A DNA stretch of 64,000 bases from Cylicocyclus nassatus (taxonomy: Eukaryota > Nematoda > Chromadorea > Rhabditida > Strongylidae): the NCBI GenBank assembly GCA_958299035.1, contig CATQJL010000223.1, forward strand, positions 70,415,006 to 70,479,005. The letters are read 5' to 3'. The first letter of the stretch is position 1, and the number at the start of each line of letters is the position of its first letter. Positions 45,076 to 58,002 of the stretch are shown in pieces. The notes under the pieces are model-generated. The model had not been told where the DNA came from. It saw only the letters and a list, made by a program, of their open reading frames with translations, and did not search any database. Position numbers and translations under genes: made by a program.

Positions 45076-46392
45076 TGTCGTCACGCTACTTCTGTAATAT
45101 AATCTTATACGTGAAATATGTTATTTTGAAATAAGTATGTGGGCATGAATTATGAATGTATAATAAGGTGTAGCAACATTGCTCAATGTTAGAAATTTAA
45201 TAAGGATAAGTCTGGAAGCTGTCAACACTAGTTGCAAATAAAACTTATTGTAGAGAAGGTCTGAACTGGAATAAAATCCATTTCGTGGGGGAGGAGGGGG
45301 GGGGGGGCAAGAAGTGTGTTTGTTCGGTTCAAATGGTGCAATTTTCATTAACTGAAGAGGAGAGACTAAAATTACAGCTAAGCTGAATTTCTAGGAAGGA
45401 ATCTTTTGTTAAATCTTTGAGTCTATGAATATGGAAAAAATTTTTCATTTAGGGCTCTACTGAAAATACCATCGCAAACTTGCGGAAAATAAGTTTTTTG
45501 TCAGAAGCACGACTTATGAGTGCAAGCAGCCAACCCTATTATCATTATATGCCAAGTGCCTCTTAGCATTGAGTCAACTTCTTTTTGGAGAGAAAATGAA
45601 CGCTAATCTAACAATAAGTTAGGTCAATTGTAACAATCATTTCCCCACTCAAACTATGCAATTCATTGAGTGGTCACAAAACTTCATTAAAGTTTCACGT
45701 AGATTACCCGGCATATCTTGGTTTTCGAAGTAGAACTCCGGATCCGAGGGCCATCGCTTTAGTGGGGAATGAACGCATCTTCCAATACATAGAAGGGAGC
45801 ATTGCTCACTGAGTAAACCGTAAGCAATATGAATAGTTCCGTGAAATCTCATCGCCTACCGTATACAATCGAGCACTTTCATACACAGAAAAATGGCCGC
45901 CGAGCTGAGTCGAACGGTGCATTTGTTTTTTAAAAAGTATAGCGGCTCGACGCGGATTTTGATGATGCTGGAGTTTTGACTCTCTACATTCATGAGGAGT
46001 AAGTGGAGCAGTGTTGAGAATGGGCATTTGAGCGAAAAGTACCCAATGCATGAAGTATCCGGTGTTCAAAGCTGGGCCACTTGAGTTCGTGGACAATTTG
46101 TTACAGTTGCGCGTTATCCAAAAACTCTCACAAAACGACGAATAAGGCGACGTTCATTGATTTTCAATGCCCTTCAAAATAGTATTGTTTTTGAGTATAA
46201 AGGCCACTTCATCTAAAATCGCTCATAAGTCATTTTGTGAGTTGTGAAATTTTTCTTGTGTAGATTTTGGCCGAAGCACCCAGCCATAAAATAATCATAG
46301 AGACAGATGGAAACTTATGGTAATTGTTGCAACGTTTTCTGCATTATAGAGGCTACTGGATCACCAATGTTTCGGCAAATTCCTCTCCTAAC

Positions 46393-46685
46393 ACATAATG
46401 AGAAGAACAGACGACAGATGGACACTAACATCTGAGTGGATTCCTCGCGAAACCAAACGTCCTCTAGAAGACCACCGACGAGATGGGCAGACGTGTTCGT
46501 GGAACGGATGGACCAGCTGAGAAATCTGCTGGATACTACTTTCGCCCCTGGAACCAGTGGACGCAGCCACCGAAGACGACCAAGAAGATCGTGGATGTCC
46601 GAAGCGAGGGACAGGGAAAAATGGCAACTTCTGTACTGGGGCCCGCACGTCACGTGAGGACGGGCCATCTAAGTATCTAAGTAAG
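46393..46685 (+). mobile_element. 5'-truncated RTE-type non-LTR retrotransposon tail
   Basis: The frame around 46436-46657 encodes the extreme C terminus familiar from nematode RTE-like reverse transcriptases: RPPTRWADVF, a short linker, then ARDREKW and WGPH. The element ends in short repeats (ATCTAAGTATCTAAGTAAGT) as RTE elements do. 'aattcctctcctaac' before and 'aattcctctcttaca' after look like a diverged target duplication of about 15 bp. Unit 4 near 54390 shows the uninterrupted locus. Only a dead fragment remains. Confidence 0.8.
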
Positions 46686-48502
46686 TAATTCCTCTCTTAC
46701 AGTACTAACGGATTTGGTAAATCATTGATAATGCCGTGGTCAATACGAAATTACGGTAAACTCATTCTCCTTAAAGCTTGTTGTTCTAGTGGAAAGGATA
46801 TGGTTTAGATTGAGAACAGACTGCGCATTTGCATTAAATCACAAGAGGGCGTTTTGATAACTTACCAAAATGAATGTGATGTTGCGTGCTTTCAAATGCT
46901 TTTATACGTACGAAGTTTGCCTAATTCATTTGCTTATACTGTAGTGCACATGCCCTTGACAAGTCATATGTAATCACGAGTGTTTTACCATCCCTGTAAT
47001 AATTGATACAGAGTCTTCAATCATCAACTCAGCTCTTATGCACTTATGGCTTGCTTAAACACTATGAATATTTTCGTGTGCTCGTTTAACATTAGAACTT
47101 AGATGAACTTTGGTGCAAGTCAATTATTACAACAAATTATGTGGCTGTCCGAAATTTTTTCCTCACACACAGCTAAAAAAACCAAATAATGATCTGGTGA
47201 GCAAAATCAATACTCATCATTGTAACTTATTACTACCAGTTTCAGGGTATCAAAGCCAGTAATGTGGTCTTCTACTCCATAATTCTTCCCTATAATAGTG
47301 AGCTGTGCATAAAAGTTATTTAACCCAAAATCCTTTTTGCTTTGAAGACGTAACTATGTATGTACACCCAGCAACCGAAACTCATTCTGCAAACGCCCTT
47401 CTGAAGCGAAGGCGACCAAACTTGCTGTTAAAAAGATAGTTTGCCGAATTCGCAAATTATCGTTTTAGCTTATTATTTTATATGACAAAGATGTGGTAGA
47501 AAAAATGCAAGTAATAAATATCAACTCTATCCCTGCAAAGAGTCGTTTGACTCGCTTTGGCCTATAGCATTATTTGAGGAAAAGCATAGAAGGTTTAACG
47601 GCATTTTTGAAAGCGCGGTGGAAGAAACCTGGCTAGTTCTCATAGAGGAACGGTCTTAGTTGCAGTGGCCTTCCTGGCTAAGATGCATACAGCCTTAAAG
47701 TGCACTAAACGCTGATTTAAAATCTGTCTTCTTAATCTGCGGAGCTCCTTTGGGTGAGGAGTTATGAGCGATTAATCAGGGGTAAAACTTGGTGGCAACC
47801 TCTTCAACACACAAATGGAATAATGACGAGTACGGCGGGTAGCAGGCTGGAAATTTTTTCGCGAAAAGGTTTAACAGTCTGTGCTCCATTCGCTTGCAGA
47901 GAATTCCATAAGTAATTTTACTCTAAATTCGCGTTACAAATTTCGCTATAAAAGCTCTCCTAACTATTTGTACAGAGGTGCGCATGCGCCGCAAATAGGA
48001 AAAACAGATTTGGAACTAGCGTTCGATGTCTTTGAATTCAACCAAGGATCTTTTCCTAGTCAGACCTTCCACGACAAGAAGGTAGAAAGCGGGATAGCGA
48101 AGTTACGAACCATTGTGCTTAGTAACAAGAAAAACAATAGATTATCGTTAGTGCGACCACCAATGGAAATCATTGGCCTAATCTTTCCGCTTTACATTAT
48201 TTGCTTATGGCATATGCTGTAATGGACATCTCAGCGTGCCTTCTTTGCTTTTGTAAACTATTATCGTAGTATTTTCAGATATAATACGACCATTCTGTAT
48301 ACCGACATAGTTTCAATTCTGTTGAACGTAAATAAGGAGCATGAAAAAGAGACATTTTTCGGAACGATATATTAGGTGGTCTTAAAAGTAAACTCCGTTT
48401 TTAAATGAATTGAGCTATTTCTGTTTTCCTTGCAGACTTAGGGTACCATTCGACAAGGCGGAGCAAGCTCTACGGAAAGACCACCAAGGATCTATCATCT
48501 AC

Positions 48503-48688
48503 TCCATGACTAGGAGACGCGAAACCGCATTGCAGACATTGTCTTAACAAGTTTGAGTTTGTTCTTCCCTGTTTGCAAAGAGTGAACAAACTTGGACGAG
48601 ATAAATAACAAGTATGAACCTGCCTGCTACACGATTAGGCTTGTTTAGACAATGTGTGCAATGCGGTCTCGCGTCTCCTGGTCATAGA
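48503..48688. mobile_element. Palindromic MITE nested in family B copy 2
   Basis: Inverted arms of 'ccatgactaggagacgcgaaaccgcattg' type surround an inner AT-rich region with a second inverted pair (GTTTGTTC and GAACAAAC). It is absent from the equivalent place in copy 1 near 42070. Confidence 0.7.
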
Positions 48689-49007
48689 ATGAATGATACC
48701 TAAGTCATAATGCAGGCAAAATTTGAAAAAACAAAAAAATGAGCTATCCTGAAAATCGCATCTCCTTCCAGAAAATTCCTACGGACTTCCAACTTGTTCT
48801 CTATATAGCAGACACATAGTAGTACCCAAAAAATTATTTGGTGGATTTTCTCCAGGTGTCAAGATTGAAAAAAGGATGGTACAGGTATACCAAAATGTTT
48901 TTCCGGGTTTTTCATGTAAAACTTGGTATTTCTCGTGAGAGAGAAGAGCACATACAAGGGTAAAGTTTTGAGATTGCACTTAGAAAGTCTGTATAGTCTG
49001 TAGTATA

Positions 49008-49989
49008 TTAGGTCGTTCCGAAAGGTTTTTCCGTTCTTCAACCTATCACAAAAAGACGTGGAATGAAGGTAGGGAAACGCATTAGGCACTATCCGATGCA
49101 GCTTTTCCTCCTCTTTTCAGCAGTCGTACTCTTGTGCAGTCAGTTCTTGTGGTCAGTGAGATAATGGCCAAAATTTCGGAAACATGGTTTATACACGTCC
49201 AACTTTGGCAATTCACAATCTTCTTTTTGACTTTTGGAGAGGCTTTTACAGTCAGATAGAGTAAACAAGTTGCAATTTGATGCAATTTTTCGGCGTCTGT
49301 AGCTAGCCTTGAAAATTTTTTACAATTATTTATCTGATGCTATCAAATTCCACTTTGGTGATGCCAAAAGCAATAGAACATAAAACGGCGCACAACTAAA
49401 GTGTCATTCGATGCAGCTTTTGCTCCTCTTTCTATTGAGCTTTTCTTCCCAATTTGGGGGGTGTTCTTGATTTTCAATCAGCCTAAGGGTGTGCACGTGA
49501 AATGCGAAATCTTACATTTCGAAGCGGTAAACACTAAATTACTTTGTAAAAATAGTGGACAATTACAAATGACTTTTGGTAGTGTCGAAATCCGAAGATT
49601 TGCTAATGTTCGGAGCGTTTGTGTGTTTTGTGACTTCGAAAAACTGAAGACTTCTGAAAAAGCTATTTCAAAAAAATTGAGAAGCCAGATGAAATTGCCA
49701 AAAATTCCATTAATGCACTTTGTTTACCCCATCTGACTGCTATTGAAGCTTTCCCAAAAGTCGAAAAAAGAAGATTGTGAAAAATTGCCAAAGTTGGACA
49801 TGGTAATAACTATGGGTTCGAAATTTTGGCCATTATCTCACTGACCTCAAAAGCAGACGGCACAAGAATACGATTGTTGAAAGAGGAAGAAAAGCTGCTC
49901 TGGATAGTTTCTAAAGCGTTTTCCTACCTTCATTGCACGTGTTTTTATGATAGGTTGAAAAAAACGGAAAGAACTTCGGAACGATCTAA
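49008..49989. mobile_element. Mariner-like MITE, family C, nested in family B copy 2
   Basis: 982 bp, beginning TTAGGTCGTTCCGAAAGG and ending with its inverse, flanked by TA (49006-49007, 49990-49991). Long inverted arms include 'cttcaacctatca' and 'tgataggttgaa'. Family B copy 1 shows the empty site near 42378. The frame 49401-49736 falls inside and has no partner in other copies. A relative is at 56031-56867. Confidence 0.82.
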
Positions 49990-50349
49990 TACAATGACAT
50001 AATCGGGAGGGGTTGGGGGCGGAGTTTGCCAACTTCGGACTGTCTTTTTTTTGCTTCCTATGCGAGTAAAAAATCAAGTAAAGGCCTACTCGAGTACCAG
50101 TATGTCCCTACTGTATAATGACCAAGTTTGAGGTCGGTAGGGTATTTTCTTCGCAAAAATCCAACTTTCAAGTGATAAAATTTTTTTCGATTGGATTCAA
50201 ACTACACATAAAATGCGACTTAGGCGCACCCCCAATAATTTTGTAGAGCTTGGTCTGCTTTCTCAAATGATACCCTGAGTCTACTAGAAAAGCAAAAATG
50301 GTTTGAATCATCTAAAAAGGAGTTTACTTTTGGGACAATTTATTACATA

Positions 50350-51484
50350 TTAGGTTGCCCTAAAAGTTCTGTCGTTTCAAATTCAAAAAAACATAAATTT
50401 TTTCTATCTTGATGACTTGCATCTTTTTAACTGTTTAGGAGAATGCCCTTCTCTTTGTAAAAGTTTTTTGCTGAGCTTCTATCACTCATTCATTGCAGTG
50501 GTAAAAACGGAAAAAGAAGACGATTTAAGCTTTGATCAATTTCAGTTAGGTCACCAAAAATCTGTAAAGTTGCGAAAAAAAACCTGATATCATCACTACA
50601 TAAGCTTTATGACCTATTTTTACAACAGCGAAAAATTTGTGCTGTTTGGACGTTCCTGTGAAAATTTATGATTTTCGAGTATACAATGAAAAGTACTAAA
50701 ATTAATTGAATTATCACTTTTCTCAAAAATCGTAACTTTTCACAGAAACGCCCAAACAGCCCAATTTTTTCGCTGTTCAAGAAATAGGTCATAGAACTGA
50801 TGCAATGATGATTTCAGATTTCGCAACGTTCCAGATTTTTGGTGACCCAACTTAAAGGCAGTGTCCCGGCAGATTTTGCATCTCTACCTTCTTGCATGTT
50901 TTAGGCCTTTTCGCCGCGTAGAACCCGAATTTGAGCTTTGAACGGGCTGAAAAGGCCGATTTTGGGGCGTTTTCCTAATTCCAGAAAAGCAGCTTGGACG
51001 AGATTTTTAATGGAAAGTTGGGGGAGGTCCTCAGACGAAGATCCTGCCGCCTGTAATTCTTGCTTTGGATAGCATGCATTATGGGGGAGAGCGCTCGTGG
51101 GGTCCCGCGCCGAACAGGCGGGGAAGGCCGTCCAAGCGCGCGCCAGTTGTGGTTGCGCGCGCCGGTTCAAGGGTCATTTTCTCTTCCCAGGGGAACATCA
51201 CCCAACCGGACTGCGCCTGGAGGTCGGTGGGATGACCAGGAACCCCACCACACGTATATCCCCCAGGACCTGTATCTGCCGGGACACTGCCTTTAAAGTG
51301 AATGCCTGAATCGTCTTCTTCTTCCAATTTTATTGCAGTGAACGTGTGATAGAAGCTCAGTAAAAACCATTACAAAAGGGAAGACTTTCTCTTCCTAATA
51401 AAGTTAAAAAGATGCAAATCCGTTGAGATAGTGAAAAGTTACGAATTTTCGAATTTGAAACGACAGAACTTTTGGGGCAACTTA
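50350..51484. mobile_element. Mariner-like MITE, family M copy 3, holding a TTAA-type MITE
   Basis: It begins TTAGGTTGCCCTAAAAGTTCTG and ends CAGAACTTTTGGGGCAACTTA. The two sides are inverted relative to one another ('gatgcaaatccgttgagatag' versus 'ctatcttgatgacttgcatc'). The 437-bp element at 50856-51292 interrupts it. Confidence 0.78.
50856..51292. mobile_element. TTAA-type MITE, copy 3 (best preserved)
   Basis: Perfect termini AGGCAGTGTCCCGGCAGAT and ATCTGCCGGGACACTGCCT are flanked by TTAA at 50852-50855 and 51293-51296. Family M copy 1 (about 35012) shows the uninterrupted sequence. The TTAA target suggests piggyBac-type mobilisation. The frames 50901-51170, 51060-51296 and 51079-51327 are by-products of its GC-rich interior. 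Confidence 0.88.
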
Positions 51485-52809
51485 GTATAATATTATTTGG
51501 TGTTTCACTGGTAAACCACATTGGCGTTCATTGAGTAACAGACAAAAAGGAAAAAGAGCTTTTCCTAGACCTATAGCAGCAACAAGAAAGTGGCAATTAT
51601 TACGGTGGTTTCAAGGTGATTAACACTGTACAATAGTTGTTTTATGATCCATGCAACAAAGAAAGCCATTCTTCCTTCACCTTTTGAGCTGCGCATTTTT
51701 TGAGATGTGTAGTTTATAGTGTTTTGAAATGGCCTTTATATCTCCAGTCAGATTTAAACATTAGCATTGATCCGGTGGAGCTAGATAGTTGTCGCTGGTT
51801 TGAATCAACAAGATGGATCTTTTAATGTTCCTGGCACAGTTATAAATCGTTTATTGCGCAGCCGTGCTAATGAAAGTATGTAATGGTCAAATCAGCTATC
51901 AACAATAGAAGTGGAAAAATCGTTTGCGTACCACATTCTACTACATATCATGATCTTCCAAAGTGAAATCGAAATGACCAATCCAAATTAGCTGCATACC
52001 ATTAGATGCAGCATAAGACGCTGACTTTGAACCTGTTTTCCATACCTGCTGCACACTTTTGTGGTCCAAGTTATAAGTCATTGAAGGCCATTATTTTGCT
52101 AAGAAATGCGTGCAAGGACAAATCAGGCCGCAAAGACCATTTTCGGTTTAAGGCTGGGCTAAAGGTTGGCAGCATTACTTCACAGCCCATACATAAGGTA
52201 TTTAGAAAGGTAGTGGCTGATTTAACAATTTCTGTGCATGGTTTTTATGCAGTAAAATTGTCCATAATCTTGCCTACAAAGGCGTTTAGCAGATACAAGA
52301 CAGATTCGAAGCCAGTGCTATATTTAACAGTATCCAGCCTGTTAAGAACGACCACTTTGACTTCTGACCGTTCTCTTCCATCGATTTAAGCAAAAGCGGT
52401 TTGTTTACAAAAATGAAAAAAGTACATAAAGACCATTATTCGCTTTATCAGATAAAGCATTTTACTTTATGTCCAGTCTCTAGTTCATTCAAATTACTAC
52501 TTAATTCACCCGTTTTCTGCGGTATGATTATGAACTCCATCGCTGTTCAGCTCAAGAAGGTTGATTTTTCAAAAAGGGAATCACACACGGCGTTCCTTTA
52601 ATTCTTGATTAGACGCTATTGACTAGAATACTTTTCAAATTGTCGCTGAATAAATGAACATCAATTTTGCTGCAGCGTACGCAGTTGCATGTGATACAAT
52701 CTGATAAAGCTTTTTTTTACATAGACCAGTCCCATAACAAGCAACTTTATTCCCATGTAAGATCTAGATGAAAAACATGAGTTGCAAAGATTCTGCGTTT
52801 TTGAAGGCA

Positions 52810-53135
52810 TCAATGAACTCCAGAGCAGCTGAGGAATTGAAGCGTTTTGAGGTTGTAACCTTTGCAGCGGTTGCACCACTCGTCGCAGTCTTGCAATACC
52901 ACGGTTAGGTTATAAATACCAGTGTCTCCTCTAAGTCTCTGGCAGTCACTGATGCACTGTAAGGAAAACTTATGGCAGATTATATGATTTTTAAAATTAG
53001 AATTACTCTTACCTGACTATGTATGTAACAGACTTTGGGAGGACATAGTTTCTGTAAAACAATCTGCTCAAGTGCCTCATACTGCCCATGCACAAATGCA
53101 AGAAGGAAAAATAGTAGCAGTTTTTGAAAGAGCAT
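52810..53135 (-). CDS. Array gene 4: secreted 8-Cys CX3C peptide (two exons)
   Basis: Predicted secreted peptide of 89 residues. Exon 1 is 53013-53135, the intron 52957-53012 (56 nt, GTAAGAG...CCTTACAG, phase 0), exon 2 is 52810-52956. The signal peptide is MLFQKLLLFFLLAFVHG, followed by a 13-residue acidic/hydrophobic stretch. The cysteines are CPPKVC, CISDC, 18 residues, CDEWCNRC and one near the C terminus. A potential N-glycosylation site (NLT) lies in the loop between the CX3C pairs. The intron is about 80% identical to that of gene 1 while the mature proteins share little besides cysteines and the 'NLKTL' tail. A CTACAG acceptor lies 14 nt before the ATG. Function unknown. Confidence 0.8.
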
Positions 53136-55449
53136 TGTTGCCACGTTACCTGTAGTATATTTTTATGTGGAATACGATATTTCAAAATAATTATATAAGC
53201 ATTAATAATGAATTTATAGTAACATATAGCAACGATTGCTTGACGTTAGACTCTAATAAGGATAATTCTGTTGCACACAAACGCAAACTCGCAGAAGATA
53301 AGTTTTTATCAGAGGCGTAACTTATGTTTGCATAGCAGGCAAGGTAATAAACGGCTACGTCCTCTCATAAGACTGGATATCAAGCGAAAGAGTATTTCCG
53401 AAAGTCTTACCATTTCGTTTCCATGAATCCGGTACAGTACGCATTAAATTTAAAACTAAGGGGCTTCAAAAAAAAATCTAATCTACAAGGGAAATGCTGT
53501 TAAGTGTTTCTTTCCAAATGAGTCGTGCCCGACTTTGAGTTTTTTTGGAGCGAAAATGAACGCTGAATCTAACAACAAGTTAGGTCAACTGTAAATATTT
53601 CCGCGTCCAAATGCAGTACCGCCCATAATTTGTCAAGAAGTCACTAAACTCCATTGAAGTTGGCCGAGATCAGCGAGCATATCTTGGTTTCAAAGTGAAT
53701 GAACTCCGAATCTGAGGGCATTGCTCTACTTGGCGAAGTGAAGCGCTCTTAATATATATAAATAAGCATTGCACACCGAGTAAACCGTAGGCTAAGCAAA
53801 AATGTGAATAGATTCTTGGATTCGGACCGTCTACCGTAATCAATCGGGCACTTTTATTACTTTTAGAAAGACGGAACTCGCCGAGCTGAATCGAACGGTG
53901 CATTGGACTTAAAATTCGTCCATTTTTAATTGAGTATAGCAGCTCGACGCGAATTTTGGTGACGGTGGAGTTCGGTAACTTTCAACATTTTATGAGCGGT
54001 ATGTGGAGCAACGTTGAGAATGGGCAGGTTAGGCAAAAAGAAACTAGTGCATGAAGTGTTTTGATATTCAGAGCTGAAGTACTTGAGCTTGTGGACAATT
54101 TTGTTTCAGTTGCGCTTTAGTCTCTGTCCCAAAGACTTTCACAAGTGGACGTCCAGCAGTTCGTGATCATCGTTCAATGCCTTTCAAATTGTTACTTTTT
54201 GAAGTAGAAAGATTACTTCGACCAAAATCGCTTTACTTGTGAGTCGCTTCGTAAGTTGTGAAGTTTTCGCTTATTCAGATTTTGGCAAAAACATCGAATC
54301 ATGAAATAACCAAAGAGGCAGATGGAAACTTATTGCAATGGTTGTAACTTTTCCGCATTATAAAGGGCTATTGGATCACCAGCGTTTCAGCAAATTCTTG
54401 TCCTACAGATTAGAAGATTTGCTAAATCATTAATAATGCCATGGTCAACTCGAAATCACAGTAAGCTCAATATTCCCAAGCTTGTTGTTTTACTGGAAAA
54501 AAATTGTTTAGATTGAGAACAGACTGTGCAATGCATTCAGTCATAGGAGGGTTGGTTTGATAACTTACCAGATGAATGTGATTTCGCGTGTTTTCAACTG
54601 CTTTTATACATATAAATTTTCCCTAACGATTTATCTGCTTATACTGTAATGCACATGCCCTTAACAGTTCATATGCAATCAGAAGTGTTTTACCATCCCA
54701 GCCATAATAGATACACGGTCTTCAACAAATACGAGCAGATCCTATTCATCAATTCTCTCATGCACTTATAGCCTGCTTCAACACTACATTAGAACACATA
54801 GATGAACTTTAGTACAAGTCAACTGTTACAACAAATTACGTAGCTGTCCGAAATTTTCCTCACACAAACACAGCTCCAAAACAAACCCTTTTATGATCTA
54901 GTGAGGAAAATCAATACTTTTCATCAATGTAACGATTACAATCAGTTTCAAAGTGTTAAAGCCAATACCGTAATCCTCTAGCCCTAATTCTTCCCTATAA
55001 AAGTGAGCTGTGCATGAAAGTTATCTAACCTGAAATCTTCTTTGCTAAATATGCCAAATTCCCGAACTATCTTTTGGATTCTTATCTTATATGACAAAGG
55101 ATGGGGTACAAAATAATGCAAGTAATAAAGCAGCCGTGTTTTTAGCTCTTGCCTATGTCATCATTAAAAAATAAGCATAAAAAGTTAAACAGCATTTTCT
55201 GAAAGCTCGGTGGAAGAAACTCTGACTAGTTCTCATAGGGAAAGGATCTATTGTTAGTCGAAGTGGCTTTCCTAGTTGAGATGCATATAGTCTTGAAAGA
55301 CACTAAACCGCTAATTTCAAATCTGTCTTCCCTTGTCTGCGGAACTCCTTTGGGTGAGAAGTTGTGAGCGATGAGGAGAAAAACTGTTTAGAATAAAATC
55401 AGTGGTGACTGTTTCTTAACACGCAGGCAGAAAATTCTCTTTTCGCCAA

Positions 55450-56030
55450 AAGGCTTAACAGGTACCAGTGCTCTATTTGGGGTTACGAGAGAATTCTAGA
55501 GAATTCTATAAGTAATTCCTTTCTAAATTCGCGTTACAAATTTTACTACAAAAGCTCTCGTAATTCCTTATCCAGATGCGGTCCGCAGATAGGGGAAAGG
55601 ACGCCTTCATGTGACGCCTTGATTTCTGGATGTAAAGTGGATTAGGAGTAGGCTACAAAATGAGTGCCTATGCCTTAATTTTCGCCAGCAAAATGGAAAG
55701 TTTTCAAACATTTTTCGAGAGCTGGTCGAGGCCGAAATTTCAAGGCTCTAAAAACAAAAATAAAGCCGTTTTCCGTTTTAGTTCAGACATATCGACTCCA
55801 GACGGTGCCCTGATTGTTGATAGAAAAATCTCTAAGCATCTTTATCGATCTGACATTTCAGGAAAACGCGTGGATCTTCTCCGCTTCGCTACCAAATTCA
55901 AACTGCATGCGCACATTTGTAACCTAACACACCTGATCTACATCCAAAAGTGAATGCGTTACGGTCATAGAAAGAAAAGTTACGAAATTAGTTGCCAAAC
56001 TTACGTGCCATCCTAATATATATTTAACTG
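55450..56030. other. Right part of unit 4, doubtful open frame
   Basis: A 97-codon plus-strand frame (55660-55953) rich in Lys, Ser and Phe starts here. It has no signal peptide, recognised domain or copy in the other units, so I do not call it a gene. The nearby sequence 'gaattctataagtaattcc.ttctaaattcgcgttac' is shared with unit 3 (about 47905). Confidence 0.3.
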
Positions 56031-56867
56031 CTAGGTGAGTCCGGAAGTTCGTGCAGTATTTTAGAACTATCCTCAAGTCATTCAGAATAAAGACAGGCAA
56101 ACATTTCAAAAAGTGTTCTGTGCAGAATTTCTTACTCTTTCCAGCAGTGATGTTTTTGCTTGGATTCCTTTGATGCTTCCTTGAAAAGTTGTCAGAATCT
56201 TCAATCCATGGTTTTTACATGATTTTTACCTACCCTAAACCTGCTATTTTTTAGAATTTTCGAAGTTCTGCAAGTGCTTCAGTATTAGGTAGATAGAGCA
56301 AAAATGCAAAGTAACATAATTTTTTGGCATCGATAGCTAGCTTTTTAAACTTTCTAGAATCATTATTTTGATGCTACCAAAATTTGTTTGTTTATCTAAG
56401 ACCTCGCTGAACATTAAAAAGCAAACAGCTAAAGTGTTCACTTGATGCAGTTCCTTCCCTTCTTTTTTAAAAAATGGTTTCTCTCCCTGGTCTGTAAAGG
56501 CAGCAAGGAAAAAGCTGCCATAAACTAGTTTCGGTCCCACGCTGCATCCGAAAATTTCAAAAATCAATATTTCGAGGCGGTAGAAACTTACTTAATTGTT
56601 AAAATTAATGTTAGTCACAATCGAATTTTGGAAGTTCAATTTTGTGAAGATTTTATAGTGTTAAAAACGTTTGTATATTTTAAGACTTCGCAATTACAAA
56701 GACTTCTGAAAAACTTGTTTGGAAATTGGGTTTTTTTTGGCATTTTGTTTACACTATCCAACTTTTATAAATTTTTAAATTCCAAAACAAATCCAATTTG
56801 TCTATCGTTATTCTGAATGATTTGAGGAAGGGCCTAAAGAACGACACGAACTTTCAGATCCACCTAG
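56031..56867. mobile_element. Mariner-like MITE related to family C (837 bp)
   Basis: Ends CTAGGTGAGTCCGGAAGTTCGTG and, at the other side, CACGAACTTTCAGATCCACCTAG are inverted. The interior shares 'aaagtgtt.actgatgcag'-type text with 49008-49989. It sits at the joint between units 4 and 5. Confidence 0.7.
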
Positions 56868-58002
56868 TAATTGGAGTTTTAGTGGTATATTTTGTTGCCG
56901 TTCAATGATGTAAAATATAAACAGAAAAATGAGGTTTTCCCAGGCCTACATCTGCATCAAGAAAGTGGCGGTTATTACGGTGTTTTCAAGGTGATTAACA
57001 CCGTGTGATGCTCGTTTCATGATCCCTACAAAAGAAAGCTATTCTCCCTCACTTTTTGAGCTGTACATTTTCTAGGACGTGTGGTTAGCAGTGTTTGAAA
57101 TTGGCCTCTATATTTTTAGTCAAACACAGATCGCATGATGGGCCACTGGTTTGAATCGACGAGGTGAATCTTTTAGTTTTTGGCACAGTTGTTAACGTTT
57201 GTTGTGCAGCGATGCAAGTTAAAGTTAATAGTATTCTTAGCAGCAAACAACGATTAGACGCTGGAAAAATTGTTTGAGTACCATAATCTACTACACATCC
57301 TAATTTTTCAAAGGCAATTCCTACAGTTTCTCGTGATACAGTACATACATACGGATTTAATCAGAATTTGGTCGCATCCTTCTATCCACTGTTTCCAAAT
57401 GACTTATGTTAATAATGTATTGTCACTTCATCTGAATATCAGGGAAGTTGATTCTGATTACCTGTGTTATATTTTTATTATTGAAAACTTAGGAAACACT
57501 TTACCTCATTTAGATTTGTTAATTCACGTTTTTTGCCCTCAAAGTTTTCAAGGCGCTCATAAAGTTGAGGAGCATCAGTCTTGTTTGAGTGAGAATAGTG
57601 CTTAGCTTAATCGACTTTGTTCACGTAGACATTTATTCCAGTCTAAGTCGAGGTTTTCCAACTCATTTGTTACTATCTAATTCGTATCTCCTCATCATTA
57701 AATTGAGCAATCCATCGCTTTTTAGCTTGGTGAAAATTAACCAACCCTTAAAAAAAACGAAAATGGCGCTTTTTTCACTCTCTATATGGCCGCATTCATT
57801 GAGGTAAATTTAAGAATACCACCAAAAACGTGATTGCCTTCAATGATTAGTTTCTGGTTTATTATTCTTGCTGGAAATATCAATATAGATAAATTGCTTG
57901 AAAATTTTATTTTGTCGGTAATGGAATAGTCAGTTTTACATAATTTGCGAAGGTCCTGCGTTTTTGATGAGTCATCATTGACTGCAGTGGAACACACAAA
58001 AT

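Larger units (their letters stand above)
48372..50345. mobile_element. Mariner-like MITE, family B copy 2, with two nested elements
   Basis: It begins TTAGGTGGTCTTAAAAGTAAACTCC and ends GGAGTTTACTTTTGGGACAA. Compared with copy 1 at 41950 it contains a palindromic insert (48503-48688) and a family C element (49008-49989). It sits at the right edge of unit 3, where copy 1 sits in unit 2. Confidence 0.75.

Noticed and set aside
50901..51327. Overlapping open frames of 70-89 codons on both strands
   Set aside because: They lie wholly inside or across the TTAA-type MITE; the 5450-5844 copy has different open frames, so none is conserved.
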